Part shown: positions 25,292 through 33,363 of the stretch, one piece after another
Numbering within the stretch: position 1 is the stretch's first letter
How the letters are laid out: every line of letters begins with the position of its first letter
Assembly (NCBI GenBank): GCA_016793885.1
Contig: JAEUHE010000032.1
Span: 1-64,000, forward strand
Direction of reading: 5' to 3'
Source of the DNA: Verrucomicrobiales bacterium
GTDB taxonomy: Bacteria; Verrucomicrobiota; Verrucomicrobiia; Limisphaerales; UBA11320
Length of the DNA: 64,000 nucleotides
Position numbers and translations under genes: made by a program
Notes under the pieces: generated by a model
Database searches by the model: none
What the model saw: only the letters and a program-made list of their open reading frames with translations
What the model was told of the DNA's origin: nothing

Positions 25292-26059
25292 CTATTGAAC
25301 ATTCGTCACCGCATTGGTCCGCCACTGCTCGGTAACAGCCCAGAGATTCACCGGGTTCAAGGTGCGCCCGTAGCGGATATACTCCGCATGACCATCGGCA
25401 AACGTGTAGTTGGATCCCCCCCCGGTACCAGCCCGTCCCCGATTGGAGTGTTTGCCATGATCAATCTCGGTAATGTCATTGCCTAACCCTTGATAGATAT
25501 CCACATGGAAATGCCTGGACTCGGTGAGTTTCTCCCCGAAGGTCACGGTGTCCGAGGGATACTTTACATAGGACTCCGGCATGCCTATGGGATACTTATG
25601 ATCCAGGAAGTTGAGCCAATCCTCAGGCTTCAAGGTCGTTTTGAAATAGTCGTCCCACCCGTTAATGATGTAGGTCCGGGCAGCATTGGGAGCCAACTCG
25701 GCGGTGTTCCCCTCCGGTCCGGTGGGCAGAATCCGATCGCTCGGACATTTCAAGAGCTTGATGGTCTGATAGAACGGGAAGAGCCGCTCCACCCAGGTCG
25801 GTTTGGTGCGGGGGGGATAAAGCCCCTCACTCTCATCGAGATAGAGAATCAGCGATAACCCCAGCTGACGGTGATTATTGAGGCACGAAGCACGTCGTCC
25901 CAACTCCTGAGCGCTACCCAAAGCCGGAAGGAGCATCGCCGCCAAAATCCCGATGATGGCAATGACCACCAGCAGCTCAATAAGGGTAAAGGCCGCAGTT
26001 GAAGCGGGCGCGGAGGTTCGTACCACACTAAGGGATTGGGCAGGAAGACGCGTTTCCAT
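25292..26059 (-). CDS. Prepilin-like protein (type II secretion pseudopilin family)
   Basis: 255 residues. A 23-residue leader is followed by the prepilin helix [19 protein letters not shown], with Glu at position +5 of the predicted mature chain. The residue before cleavage is Ala rather than Gly, as commonly seen in this phylum. The C-terminal domain carries [15 protein letters not shown] and the ending [10 protein letters not shown], typical of the very numerous verrucomicrobial/planctomycetal pilin-like proteins. No pilus assembly gene is nearby. It is divergent from the MiaE-like gene. These proteins may be minor pilins or surface proteins processed by a prepilin peptidase, with function otherwise unknown. 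Confidence 0.85.
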   Translation of the reverse strand: METRLPAQSLSVVRTSAPASTAAFTLIELLVVIAIIGILAAMLLPALGSAQELGRRASCLNNHRQLGLSLILYLDESEGLYPPRTKPTWVERLFPFYQTIKLLKCPSDRILPTGPEGNTAELAPNAARTYIINGWDDYFKTTLKPEDWLNFLDHKYPIGMPESYVKYPSDTVTFGEKLTESRHFHVDIYQGLGNDITEIDHGKHSNRGRAGTGGGSNYTFADGHAEYIRYGRTLNPVNLWAVTEQWRTNAVTNVQ

Positions 26060-26163
26060 ATACCTATAGACACCAAACTGCGCCCAGGGTTACCGGAATT
26101 CGAGACAAAAGGGGATCAACGAACAAGCTTGCCTCGGCTCAGGCAATCGCTAACACCTTCGGG

Positions 26164-26736
26164 ATGCTGCTGTTTCGCGAAAAAATCCCCTCAGATTGGC
26201 TGCCTTCGGTGCTGGAACACCTGCCGGAAGTCCTGGTGGACCACGCCCATCTCGAGCGCAAAGCGGCCACCACCTCCCTCAACCTGGAGAAATACCCGGA
26301 GCTTTATGCCCGGGTCGGTGAGCTCAACGCCATTGCCATCGAGGAACTCCAGCACTTCGACCAAGTCCTCACCCTGCTCCGACGGCGCAACATTCAGTTC
26401 GGCCAGCCGTTCCCGAGCCGCTGGATTAAGGGTCTCATGGGCAGCCATCGAAGAGGAAGACGCGAGCAGGTGATCGACCACCTGGTGTGCTGCGCCTTGA
26501 TCGAAGGCCGGAGCTGCGAGAAGTTCCAGATCCTGGCGGCAGCGCTGCAATCCATCGATTCGGAGCTGGGAACATTCTACGGAAGTCTGGTGGAATCCGA
26601 GGGAAACCACTACGCGACCTACCTACTGATGGCGAAAGCCATCAACGACCCGGAAACGGATCGTCGGCTGGATTTCTACCTGAACTTGGACGCGGAGCTG
26701 ATTCGGCAACCGCGGCTGCATCATACGCTGCACTGA
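26164..26736 (+). CDS. miaE: MiaE-like tRNA hydroxylase
   Basis: 190 residues. MiaE is a non-haem di-iron monooxygenase that hydroxylates the isopentenyl group of ms2i6A37 in tRNAs reading U-starting codons. Ferritin-like helices carry candidate iron ligands Glu31 (HAHLERKAA), Glu60/Glu61 and His64 (IEELQHF), with further Glu/His residues in EGRSCEKF and SEGNHYATY. The ATG at 26164 is the only good start, and the reading frame stays open upstream without another ATG. No miaA or miaB is in the window. A general MiaE/ferritin-like fold is secure, and the exact tRNA substrate is by family. Confidence 0.85.
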   Translation: MLLFREKIPSDWLPSVLEHLPEVLVDHAHLERKAATTSLNLEKYPELYARVGELNAIAIEELQHFDQVLTLLRRRNIQFGQPFPSRWIKGLMGSHRRGRREQVIDHLVCCALIEGRSCEKFQILAAALQSIDSELGTFYGSLVESEGNHYATYLLMAKAINDPETDRRLDFYLNLDAELIRQPRLHHTLH

Positions 26737-26787
26737 CGGCCCAGTTCGTAACGCAAGCGGCGGCACGAACAGAAAAGAACCCTCAGA

Positions 26788-28428
26788 TCAGCCCATGTTC
26801 ATCCCGAGCAGGAACTCAATGTTGCTGCGGGTCTTCTTGAGCTTATTGAGCAGCAACTCCATCGCCTCGACCGGCGGGACTCCTGTGAGCGCCCGGCGGA
26901 GCACCACCACCTTGTTGTACTCGTCAGGGTGATAGAGCAGCTCTTCTTTCCGCGTACCAGAGAGCTCGACGTTGATCGAGGGAAAGATGCGGCGGTCGAC
27001 CAAATGGCGATCGAGATGGACTTCCATATTCCCCGTGCCCTTGAACTCTTCAAAGATCACTTCATCCATCCGCGAACCGGTATCGACGAGCGCCGTCGCG
27101 ATGATGGACAGCGACCCGCCTTCCTCGATGTTACGAGCCGCACCGAAAAAGCGTTTAGGCTTGTGCAGCGCGTTGGCATCGACACCACCCGAGAGGATTT
27201 TCCCGGAATGAGGCTGCACCGTGTTGTAGGCGCGCGCCAGACGAGTGATGGAATCGAGCAGAATCACCACATCGCGCTTATGCTCCACCATGCGCTTGGC
27301 CTTCTCGATCACCATCTCGGCCACCTGCACATGGCGCTCAGGCGGTTCATCGAAGGTGGAGCTAACGACTTCGGCCGGCTTGCAGCTCCGCTCCATCTCC
27401 GTGACTTCTTCCGGGCGCTCATCGATCAGGAGAATAAACAGGTACACTTCCGGATTATTCTTCAGAATGGCGTTCGCCAGCTTCTGCATCAGCACCGTCT
27501 TGCCGGTCCGCGGTGGCGCGACAATCAAGCCGCGCGTGCCCTTGCCGATCGGACACACCAAGTCCAACACGCGGGTCGACAGCTCGTCATTGCTCGTCTC
27601 GAGCAAGAAACGCCGGTTGGGGAAGAGCGGCGTGAGGTTGTCAAAATGAGTCTTGTCCTTGGCCTTGTCCGGCTCCTCGCCGTCCACAGCCTCCACCTTC
27701 AACAACGCAAAAAAACGTTCCTTATCCTTCGGCGGCCGGATCTGTCCGGCGATGACATTGCCGGTCTGAAGATCGAAACGTCGGATCTGGGAAGGAGAGA
27801 CGTAAATGTCTTCCGGACACGGCAGGTAGTTGAAGCTCTGGGAACGCAAGAAGCCAAACCCTTCACCGAGCACTTCCAGAACGCCTTCAGAGAAGAGAAT
27901 ACCGTTCCGCTCGGCGTTCTTCTGCAGGATGTGGAAAATGACCTCATGCTTGCGCATGGTGCCAAAGTTCTCGATGCCCATCTGGCGGGCCATCTGGTTC
28001 AAATCACTCATGCTCATCGCCTGAAGATTGGCGATGTTCACGGTCTGCCCTTGCGGCTGGTCGGCAGGAGCGGGCTTGCGAACGGGACGGGTATCCTCGG
28101 CTTCCGCGGTTTCAATCGCATGCTTGGGAGGATTCAGCTGGGTCGACTCGGTCAGCGGCGCTTCCGCCACCTCAGCCGTAATCCGCGACTGATTCCCGGG
28201 CACCGACGGAATCGATACCGGATCCCGCTCCCTCAAGGGTAACTGCTCTTCACCGCGAGGCTCAACTGCTCCAGGAGCTTCCCCCGCCTTCGGCTTGCGC
28301 GCCATCTTGGGCTTAGCCCCACGAAAACCACGAGGCTTGTCGGCTGCGTCACGCACAGCACCAGGGCCGGATGCCGCTTTCTGAGGTGCTTCAGCAGGCT
28401 TGTCCGACTTCTTCGTTACTTTGGCCAT
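26788..28428 (-). CDS. rho: Transcription termination factor Rho
   Basis: 546 residues from the ATG at 28428 ([11 protein letters not shown]). Rho is the hexameric RNA-dependent ATPase that ends transcription. Order: a disordered Lys/Pro/Ala-rich N-terminal extension (1 to about 130) absent from the 419-residue E. coli protein, Rho_N (about 132-173), cold-shock RNA-binding domain (about 180-250), and the ATPase core. The core has the P-loop APPRTGKT (304-311), [10 protein letters not shown], the Q-loop region [18 protein letters not shown], and the arginine-finger segment [17 protein letters not shown]. Similar insertions exist in Actinobacteria and Bacteroidetes, where they can bind extra RNA. 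A hairpin lies in its leader. Confidence 0.97.
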   Translation of the reverse strand: MAKVTKKSDKPAEAPQKAASGPGAVRDAADKPRGFRGAKPKMARKPKAGEAPGAVEPRGEEQLPLRERDPVSIPSVPGNQSRITAEVAEAPLTESTQLNPPKHAIETAEAEDTRPVRKPAPADQPQGQTVNIANLQAMSMSDLNQMARQMGIENFGTMRKHEVIFHILQKNAERNGILFSEGVLEVLGEGFGFLRSQSFNYLPCPEDIYVSPSQIRRFDLQTGNVIAGQIRPPKDKERFFALLKVEAVDGEEPDKAKDKTHFDNLTPLFPNRRFLLETSNDELSTRVLDLVCPIGKGTRGLIVAPPRTGKTVLMQKLANAILKNNPEVYLFILLIDERPEEVTEMERSCKPAEVVSSTFDEPPERHVQVAEMVIEKAKRMVEHKRDVVILLDSITRLARAYNTVQPHSGKILSGGVDANALHKPKRFFGAARNIEEGGSLSIIATALVDTGSRMDEVIFEEFKGTGNMEVHLDRHLVDRRIFPSINVELSGTRKEELLYHPDEYNKVVVLRRALTGVPPVEAMELLLNKLKKTRSNIEFLLGMNMG

Positions 28429-28479
28429 AATTAATTTTTCAGTAAAATAAAACGCCGCTCGATCAGGCTTGATTCGCGC

Positions 28480-28509
28480 CCTCACGAGGTCAGTTAAGGC
28501 CTCGTGAGG
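28480..28509 (-). promoter_or_regulatory. Perfect 10-bp hairpin in the rho leader / after glyA
   Basis: Arms 28480-28489 and 28500-28509 (CCTCACGAGG with CCTCGTGAGG) enclose a 10-base loop. The hairpin lies 51 bases upstream of the rho start and about 105 bases past the end of the fusion gene. No U-tract follows on either strand, so a simple intrinsic terminator is unlikely. E. coli rho is autoregulated through its leader, and a comparable role is an inference here. A-T-rich DNA just before the rho ATG (GGCGTTTTATTTTACTG on minus) could include a -10 element. Confidence 0.45.
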
Positions 28510-28613
28510 TTCCCAGAACTTTGATGTGGGAATTGTGCGGGACTGTTCCGTGCAGGGCTGGTCCGGTGATAATCCGGGTGGGCAGCTGCGGTAGAGCTAA
28601 ACAGGCAGCTCGG

Positions 28614-30782
28614 TCAATACGGCAAGGGAAAACTTGCGGTCAGTTCACGAACACGCTGCCTCACAACGTGCGCAGCGTCAAGATTCTTAATATCCATGAG
28701 GACTTCGCTGATCATGTCGGCAATGGCGGCCATCTCTGGCTCGCCCATGCCCCGGGTGGTCACCGCCGGCGTGCCCAGACGTATCCCGCTGGCCTGGAAG
28801 GGCGATCGCGTCTCAAAGGGGATCGTGTTCTTGTTCACCGTGATCCCCGCCTCATCAAGGGCTAGCTGGCAATCCTTGCCAGTAAGCCCGCGGGCTCCCA
28901 CATCCACCAACATCAAATGATTGTCCGTCCCACCACTGACGAGACGAAAGCCGTTTCGCTTCATTCCATCTGCAAGCGCACGAGCATTTCGTACGACCTG
29001 ATGCTGGTAAGCGTGGAACGATTCCTGGAGCGCTTCCTGGAAGCAGACCGCCTTGGCCGCGATCACGTGCATCAGCGGGCCGCCTTGAATTCCAGGGAAA
29101 ACTTGGGAATCGATCTCTTTGGCGAACTGTTCCCGACACATGATCAGGCCACCGCGAGGCCCCCGAAGGGTCTTGTGTGTGGTGGTGGTCACGAAATCGG
29201 CATGACCGACTGGGCTCGGGTGCTCGCCCGCCACCACGAGTCCGGCGATATGGGCGATATCCGCCAAGAGCATGGCCCCCACTTCCCGGGCAATCTCTCC
29301 CATGCGGGCAAAGTCAATGACTCGCGGGTAAGCGCTGGCGCCCACCGTGATCATCTTGGGGCGATGTTCCCGCGCCATGCGGGCCAGCTGATCATAGTCG
29401 ATCCGCTCATCCTCTTTGCGCACTCCATAGTGCACGATCTCAAAAAACTTACCGGAGAAGTTCGCCTTGTTTCCATGGGTCAAATGACCGCCATGGCTCA
29501 GGTCCATGGTAAGCATCTTGTCACCAGGCTTCAGAAAGGCGAAATACACCGCCATGTTCGCCCCGCTGCCCGAGTGAGGCTGCACATTGGCATGCTCCGC
29601 GCCGAATAGCTTCTTAGCACGCTCAATGGCCAGGCGCTCTACCACGTCCACATTCTCACAGCCGCCATACCATCGCTTGCCCGGATACCCTTCCGCATAC
29701 TTGTTCGTCAGGACGGACCCTTGAGCATCCATCACGGCCGGGCTGGTAAAGTTCTCACTGGCGATCAGCTCGATGTTTTCCATCTGACGATCGCGCTCGT
29801 GCTCGATGACCTGCGAGATCTCGGAGTCCACATTTCGCAGCTGCAGCTCCGGCGGGACGGCACGCTCCAGCTTGCGAACCCGACGCTCATGGCGTCCGCC
29901 CTCAAAACGCGAAGCCAGAAAAGCCTCGGTAATCTTTCGCGCCTGAGCCGCGGATGTCGATCGACCGGACAAGCACAAGACGTTGGCATTGTTGTGCTCG
30001 CGCGCCAGTTGGGCGGTTTTTTCGTCAAACACCAAGGCGGCACGGACGCCGGGCACTTTGTTGGCAGCGATGCTCATGCCGACGCCGGTCGTGCAGAACA
30101 GAATCCCCAACTCGACCTGATGGTCAGCGACCATCTGGGCGACCGCATGACCATAGTCGGGATAATCTGTAGAATCCAAAGAATGGGTGCCAATGTCGTT
30201 GACCCGCAGTCCAAGCCCCTTGAGATGCTCCTTGATGGCCTCCTTCAGCTCGAAACCGCCATGATCAGCACCCAGGGCCACGGTGCCCTTCGCGGTGTTT
30301 TCAACTGCTCCTCCGGATACGCCGGCCGTCTGGTCTAGAAAATTCAACATGGATGCAATGCCTTGCTCAATCTGGTCGCGGCAGTTCCGATACACTTCAT
30401 AGGAACCACCGATCGGATCACTGATGTCTTTCTCATACTGATCCAACGTCTCGTCAAACTCCCGCAGCAGGAAGGTCTTTTCCGCAGCTTGCGGGTACAG
30501 GAGGATGATATTGTCCACGTGGTTGTGGGTCATCCCAAAAATGTAGTCGGCCCGTGCTACCAGGTCGGCGCTCAGCGGACGGCTGCGCTGGTGCGCAATA
30601 TCGATGCCCAATTCCGCCAACGCCCGAACCGAATACTCGCTCGGAGCTTGACCGTCGATCGCCCCAACCCCGGCCGACAAGGCCTCGTAGCCCTTTCGGC
30701 CCCGAGTGATGTGACGGAACAGCCCCTCGGCCATGGGGCTGCGGCAAATGTTTCCGGTGCAAACGAACAAAACCCGTTTCAT
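28614..30782 (-). CDS. rpiB-glyA: Trifunctional fusion: low-MW protein phosphatase - RpiB - serine hydroxymethyltransferase
   Basis: 722 residues in one uninterrupted frame. Residues 1-150 are a low-molecular-weight phosphatase: P-loop Cys8-x5-Arg14 (CTGNICRS) and general acid Asp122 (SDPIGG). Ile12 sits where the arginine phosphatase YwlE has Thr, so tyrosine specificity is more likely. Residues about 166-313 are ribose-5-phosphate isomerase B, with Asp173-His174 (GADHGG) and Cys230/Thr232 ([14 protein letters not shown]). Residues about 314-722 are serine hydroxymethyltransferase, with PLP Lys537 (TTTHKTLRG) and start NVDSEI...IELIASENF. Neither inner domain begins with ATG. A GTG (30281) lies near the RpiB start. 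All three active sites look intact. Bacillus has ywlE, rpiB (ywlF), ywlG and glyA side by side, so a gene cluster probably became one gene. It lies 54 bases after an S41-fold gene and upstream of rho. Confidence 0.95.
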   Translation of the reverse strand: MKRVLFVCTGNICRSPMAEGLFRHITRGRKGYEALSAGVGAIDGQAPSEYSVRALAELGIDIAHQRSRPLSADLVARADYIFGMTHNHVDNIILLYPQAAEKTFLLREFDETLDQYEKDISDPIGGSYEVYRNCRDQIEQGIASMLNFLDQTAGVSGGAVENTAKGTVALGADHGGFELKEAIKEHLKGLGLRVNDIGTHSLDSTDYPDYGHAVAQMVADHQVELGILFCTTGVGMSIAANKVPGVRAALVFDEKTAQLAREHNNANVLCLSGRSTSAAQARKITEAFLASRFEGGRHERRVRKLERAVPPELQLRNVDSEISQVIEHERDRQMENIELIASENFTSPAVMDAQGSVLTNKYAEGYPGKRWYGGCENVDVVERLAIERAKKLFGAEHANVQPHSGSGANMAVYFAFLKPGDKMLTMDLSHGGHLTHGNKANFSGKFFEIVHYGVRKEDERIDYDQLARMAREHRPKMITVGASAYPRVIDFARMGEIAREVGAMLLADIAHIAGLVVAGEHPSPVGHADFVTTTTHKTLRGPRGGLIMCREQFAKEIDSQVFPGIQGGPLMHVIAAKAVCFQEALQESFHAYQHQVVRNARALADGMKRNGFRLVSGGTDNHLMLVDVGARGLTGKDCQLALDEAGITVNKNTIPFETRSPFQASGIRLGTPAVTTRGMGEPEMAAIADMISEVLMDIKNLDAAHVVRQRVRELTASFPLPY

Positions 30783-30836
30783 GTCGTAGCGATCTTTCGA
30801 AATTGGAACTGTGTTATCAACTCGTCAATGGTGAAA

Positions 30837-31913
30837 TTATCCGCGCCGCGCCTTGCGGACAATGGCTAGACCCTTCAGCAGGTCCAGAGCACGATTCAGG
30901 ACAGGATCCTGAACCCGAGGGGTTTCCTCCACCGGATCCAGCTGGTTGCCCGTGCTAATGGTGTCCGAATCCAGACGTTTTCCTTCCTTCTGCAAACGCA
31001 CTAAATCCGCCTCGTTCACGCGCCGGCGAGCCGCCCGAGCGGAGGCCGAAGTGTTCTTGCCACTGGCGGCTGCCGCATCCGGTTTGCCCAGTGTGCGCGA
31101 CGGATCCTGCTGATACAAGCGTTCCTGTTCCAAGTCCACGGAAACGGTGATGTCAGGAACCAAACCCCCGCTCGGAATCTCCTTTCCATCAGGGGTTTTC
31201 ACGGGTTGGTTAGCAATCGACAACCGCTGCCCATTCTGGAGCGCGAACTCGCGGAAGGTCGCCGCATTCCCAGCCGTCTTGCTTCCGACCAAAATCCCCG
31301 TCTCAGTAAAGCGGAGCGCAGCCGCCAGGGCCTCCGGACTCCCCGAGGTCTCGGCATTGACCAAAATGGTCCAAGGAATCCGGGCCACGATGCTCGTTCC
31401 ACCCGACTGAACCAATCCCCCGCCCCAATCGAGCAATGGCTGAGTCCCGGCGACCAACTGGGAGGCCACCGCCACCGCCGACCCAAAATCGCGCCCCTTG
31501 GTAAACCGCAGGTCCAAGATCCCGCCATTCACCTGATTGCTGGATACCAAGGCCCGCAACTGCTGAGCCACCTCATCAGCCACGCCGTCCAACAGGGGGA
31601 GCCTGAGGTAAGCGAAGCGCTCCTCCATCAGCCTGGCCTCCACCGAATCCTGGCGGGCGGGTGCTGGTGCGTTCGTTCCCGATATGAGGTTGACTCGGTC
31701 AGCGAACTGGGAAAGCAACCCCCTTACGGAAGCCTTCTGCAATGCTGCTTCATCTATTCCGGGCAGGTTCGTTCGGAGTAGCTCGTAAACCTCCCGAAAG
31801 TCCGGCGAGGAGACAGGCTCAGCACCGGACATCGGCAGTGCGGAGAGGGATGCCACCCAGCACCACCCCACCAGTCTGCTCAGACAAGTCCAGCTCTTGT
31901 TCTTCGTTTCCAT
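30837..31913 (-). CDS. Exported S41-fold protein with degenerate active site
   Basis: 358 residues from the ATG at 31913 (METKNKSWTC, hydrophobic stretch, cleavage near SGA). The middle (about 100-245) resembles the C-terminal processing peptidase fold: GGILDLRFTKG (usual GLILDLRxNxGG), an IPWTILVNAETS strand, ALAAALRF, GILVGSKTAGNA, and the GLVPDITV ending. Aligned by hand with E. coli Tsp, the catalytic Ser430 position is Gly191 and the Lys455 position is Asn216. No PDZ domain is present. It is probably a non-proteolytic relative, perhaps a scaffold or binding protein. Ser192 next to the lost position could matter. The C-terminal 110 residues are charged and disordered-looking. It lies between purD and the fusion gene, 37 and 54 bases away. 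Confidence 0.7.
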   Translation of the reverse strand: METKNKSWTCLSRLVGWCWVASLSALPMSGAEPVSSPDFREVYELLRTNLPGIDEAALQKASVRGLLSQFADRVNLISGTNAPAPARQDSVEARLMEERFAYLRLPLLDGVADEVAQQLRALVSSNQVNGGILDLRFTKGRDFGSAVAVASQLVAGTQPLLDWGGGLVQSGGTSIVARIPWTILVNAETSGSPEALAAALRFTETGILVGSKTAGNAATFREFALQNGQRLSIANQPVKTPDGKEIPSGGLVPDITVSVDLEQERLYQQDPSRTLGKPDAAAASGKNTSASARAARRRVNEADLVRLQKEGKRLDSDTISTGNQLDPVEETPRVQDPVLNRALDLLKGLAIVRKARRG

Positions 31914-31950
31914 ACGTGAATCGGAGTTCAGCACCATCGGCGTGTGTCGT

Positions 31951-33261
31951 TCATCCGCAAGCCAAGCCGGGACTCAGCCCCTTGGCCCCGATGTCGCGTC
32001 GATACTGCTTCCCCTCAAACTGAATCAGCTCGGCCGCGTCATAGGCGCGCTTCTGCGCCGCCGCCAGGGTGACATCCCATGCCGTGACGCCCAGGACGCG
32101 GCCGCCTTGCGTGACAACATCCTCGCCTTGAAGCGCGGTGCCGGCGTGAAACACCTTCACCTGCGCCAACTTTGCGGCCGCCGCCAACCCCCGGATGACC
32201 TTGCCCTTGGCATAGGATCCCGGATAGCCGCCCGAGGCGAGCACCACACACACGGAGGCGCCCGCTTTCCAGCGCAACTCCTGCTTCGACAGCGTCCCGT
32301 CGACGCTCGCTTCGAGCAGCTCCAGCAAGTCGTTCTCCAGTCGCGTCAAGTAAACCTGCGTTTCCGGGTCGCCAAACCGCGCGTTGAACTCGAGCACCCG
32401 CGGACCTTCGCGAGTCAGCATGACTCCAGGATACAAAATGCCATGAAAATCAATCCCCTCCCGCTCACAGCCACGCACCCAGGGACCGAGGATCTGCTCA
32501 CCTGTTTCCTGCAACTGCTGCTCGGTGAGGAACGGTGTCGGGCAATAGGTGCCCATGCCGCCCGTGTTCAGCCCCTGGTCGCCATCCAACGCTCGCTTGT
32601 GATCCTGGGAACTCGGAAACAGCTTGGCAACTCGGCCGTCGCACAGGGCATGCAGGGAGATCTCGACGCCCTCCAGCAACTCCTGAATGACGACCAAACT
32701 CCCCGCCTGTCCGAAGGCCTGCTTCACCAAAATGTCATCGATCGCCGCGTCCGACTCACTCACCGAATGGCACAGCAGCACCCCCTTGCCCAGCGCCAAA
32801 CCATCGGCCTTCACCGCACAACGCCCCCCCAGCGAAGCCGCGAAACGCTTGGCCAGCACGGGGTCGGTGAAGGTTCCCGCCCGCGCAGTCGGGATGCCGT
32901 GGCGCTCCATGAAGGCTTGGGAAAACGCCTTCGAAGATTCAAACTGGGCGGCTACACGGTTCGGGCCCCAAATCCTCAGTCCCCGCTCGTTGAACAGATC
33001 AACGATGCCCAATGCCAAAGGGTTGTCGGGCCCGACCACGGTCAAGTCCACCTGCTGAACACTGGCGAAATCGGCCAAAGCTGCAATGGCTTCCGCGGAG
33101 ATCGGAACGCACTCCACCGCTTCGCCACTCGAGGCCAGGGTTTCCTGGCCGATGCCTGCATTGCCAGGAGCGCACCAGAGGTGCTTCACTCGACTGGAGT
33201 TCGCCAACTTCCACACTAAGGCATGCTCGCGACCGCCCGAGCCAATGACCAAAATCTTCAT
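31951..33261 (-). CDS. purD: Phosphoribosylamine-glycine ligase
   Basis: 436 residues, usual length about 430. It catalyses the second step of purine synthesis: 5-phosphoribosylamine, glycine and ATP give GAR. The N-terminal domain begins MKILVIGSGGREHALVWKL. The ATP-grasp domain includes AVKADGLALGKGVLLC and the Mg/ATP-binding LEFNARFGDPETQV near the end of the core. The signature GLNTGGMGTYCPTP is present. The glycine used here is produced by the SHMT domain of the gene two positions downstream, so co-expression would be sensible. It follows the propeller/HEAT gene by 102 bases. Confidence 0.97.
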   Translation of the reverse strand: MKILVIGSGGREHALVWKLANSSRVKHLWCAPGNAGIGQETLASSGEAVECVPISAEAIAALADFASVQQVDLTVVGPDNPLALGIVDLFNERGLRIWGPNRVAAQFESSKAFSQAFMERHGIPTARAGTFTDPVLAKRFAASLGGRCAVKADGLALGKGVLLCHSVSESDAAIDDILVKQAFGQAGSLVVIQELLEGVEISLHALCDGRVAKLFPSSQDHKRALDGDQGLNTGGMGTYCPTPFLTEQQLQETGEQILGPWVRGCEREGIDFHGILYPGVMLTREGPRVLEFNARFGDPETQVYLTRLENDLLELLEASVDGTLSKQELRWKAGASVCVVLASGGYPGSYAKGKVIRGLAAAAKLAQVKVFHAGTALQGEDVVTQGGRVLGVTAWDVTLAAAQKRAYDAAELIQFEGKQYRRDIGAKGLSPGLACG

Positions 33262-33363
33262 CAGGCGGGTGATTGAATCACTAATGCCCCGTCGAGAGCA
33301 AAGAACTTATTGAGGAATGTAATCCCCTTGCCGCCAAGGTTCTACAGTCCCTCCCACCCCAAA

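Noticed and set aside
28614-30782. Sequencing artefact joining three genes
   Set aside because: One frame runs through both junctions without frameshift, with linkers of sensible length and no lost domain residues.
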